From: Rhodopirellula bahusiensis
GTDB taxonomy: Bacteria; Planctomycetota; Planctomycetia; Pirellulales; Pirellulaceae
Reading direction: 5' to 3'
DNA: 64,000 nucleotides
Assembly (NCBI RefSeq): GCF_002727185.1
Contig: NZ_NIZW01000013.1
Span: 162,511-226,510 of the forward strand
The stretch's first letter is position 1. Each line of letters starts with the position of its first letter. Made by a program: the position numbers and the translations under genes. Below the pieces are notes generated by a model, which was not told the origin of the DNA, searched no databases, and worked only from the letters and a program-made list of their open reading frames with translations. This document shows, in pieces, positions 63,462-64,000 of this stretch.

Positions 63462-63984
63462 CGGCTTTTTCCTCCAGTAAGAGTTCCCTCCGACGGTTCG
63501 AAAAACGGTTTGGCTCCAAACGAAGAACTTTCCCGAAATGATTTCCGAACCCGGATTCACTTTCGAAGACTCTGATGCAGGTAGGATGCCGATCAGAACC
63601 ATTCCAAGCATCGCCATGATGTCGTCTGAACCAGGTGGCGTTGTTTGGCATAGATATACGCGGGCAATCAAAGCGTACGACGACGCGAGCGGAAGCTGGT
63701 TGTTTTTCGGAGCCGGATTTCGAAACACAACTAGAGAAGCCGCAGCGTCAACCGGAGTTTCCGGCGTGTCCACTGCGGTTGTCAGTTGCGTTGCTTTGGC
63801 GAACTGATGTTGCGGTAGAAGTTCATTCGAATCCTGCTTGCCCCAGGTAGATCTCGGCCAGCTTGCATTGCTATATCTCGCCCCCACGTCGCGATTGAGC
63901 TAGTGCTTTCGGAACGATTTGATCTGGCGTGAAGCTTGCCGGCGATGGAAACTGCTTGTCTTTCGCATCTTCACGGAGTGGGAT
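63462..63984. other. Intergenic region, no gene seen
   Basis: Between the small membrane protein gene and the start of a gene at the right edge. Several short open frames here lack protein features. It probably holds divergent promoters. Confidence 0.4.
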
Positions 63985-64000
63985 ATGTCAGGCAAGGCGG
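63985..64000 (+). CDS. Possible start of a gene leaving the window
   Basis: ATG 63985 reads MSGKA before the edge and has GGAG six bases upstream. Only five codons are visible, so the product cannot be named. Confidence 0.4.

Noticed and set aside
1..64000. CRISPR arrays, tRNA or rRNA genes, insertion sequences, prophage
   Set aside because: I looked for regularly spaced repeats, tRNA TPsiC-like motifs and transposase or integrase motifs and found none.

Overview
The window looks like chromosomal DNA of a marine planctomycete of the Rhodopirellula/Pirellulaceae type. This is inferred from family content, not from a database search. The clues are a DUF1559 prepilin-like protein, a secreted sulfatase, DUF1080 and DUF1593 proteins, a Tat-exported Gfo/Idh/MocA oxidoreductase, an SHD1 domain on a CHAT protein, an ECF sigma/anti-sigma pair heading secreted proteins, sparse Shine-Dalgarno sites and genes scattered over both strands. 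I found no tRNA, rRNA, CRISPR array, insertion sequence or phage gene.

Layout, left to right. (1) 1-5308, minus strand: a coupled catabolic operon with an isopropylmalate-dehydrogenase-family enzyme, an MFS acid-sugar-type transporter, a Gfo/Idh oxidoreductase, a cyclase-family hydrolase and a DUF1537 (OtnK-like) acid-sugar kinase that carries an apparent one-base frameshift and runs off the left edge. (2) 5.6-10.3 kb: a DUF1593 nucleoside-hydrolase-like secreted protein, glpK-glpD, and a small zinc-ribbon protein. (3) 10.3-19.0 kb: a sulfatase, a UDP-sugar 4-epimerase-type enzyme, fliS, a large flagellin, a BFN-domain protein, panC and a UDP-glucuronate decarboxylase. (4) 19.1-22.9 kb: a DevBCA-like ABC exporter in which the ATPase is divergent and carries a C-terminal cyclic-nucleotide-binding domain. 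(5) 23-34.3 kb: a group-2 type sigma-70 factor, an MFS transporter, OsmC, a beta-ketoacyl-synthase homologue lacking the catalytic Cys, a secreted beta-barrel-like protein, a GNAT/carbon-nitrogen-hydrolase fusion beside arginine decarboxylase, and ApbE. (6) 34.4-44.5 kb: a giant propeller-TPR-CHAT-SHD1 protein, a Tat-exported Gfo/Idh oxidoreductase, a cold-shock protein, and a translationally coupled pair of secreted carbohydrate-type proteins (DUF1080 duplex, then an SGNH-lactonase-propeller fusion).

(7) 44.5-57.9 kb is the most unusual part. A gene-poor stretch with mosaic inverted repeats is followed by a DUF1559 protein, a small lipoprotein, an HTTM/gamma-carboxylase-like membrane protein, and a purple-acid-phosphatase/beta-propeller-phytase fusion. 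After a terminator comes a compact co-directional cluster: ECF sigma factor, anti-sigma factor, secreted metallophosphoesterase, unknown secreted protein, deiodinase-like thioredoxin-fold protein, and a YHYH/EF-hand protein. The exported proteins of this cluster share Gly/Arg-rich segments. I propose this as the best candidate for an undescribed, sigma-controlled extracytoplasmic system, possibly involving phosphate, metal or redox chemistry.

(8) 57.9-64 kb: an SDR oxidoreductase with an AhpD-like protein, a transglutaminase-like protease, a DUF3365-like haem-binding protein, NhaA, a small membrane protein, and the first codons of a gene leaving the window.

Start codons were chosen from alignment length, signal peptides and Shine-Dalgarno matches. 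Several are GTG or TTG.
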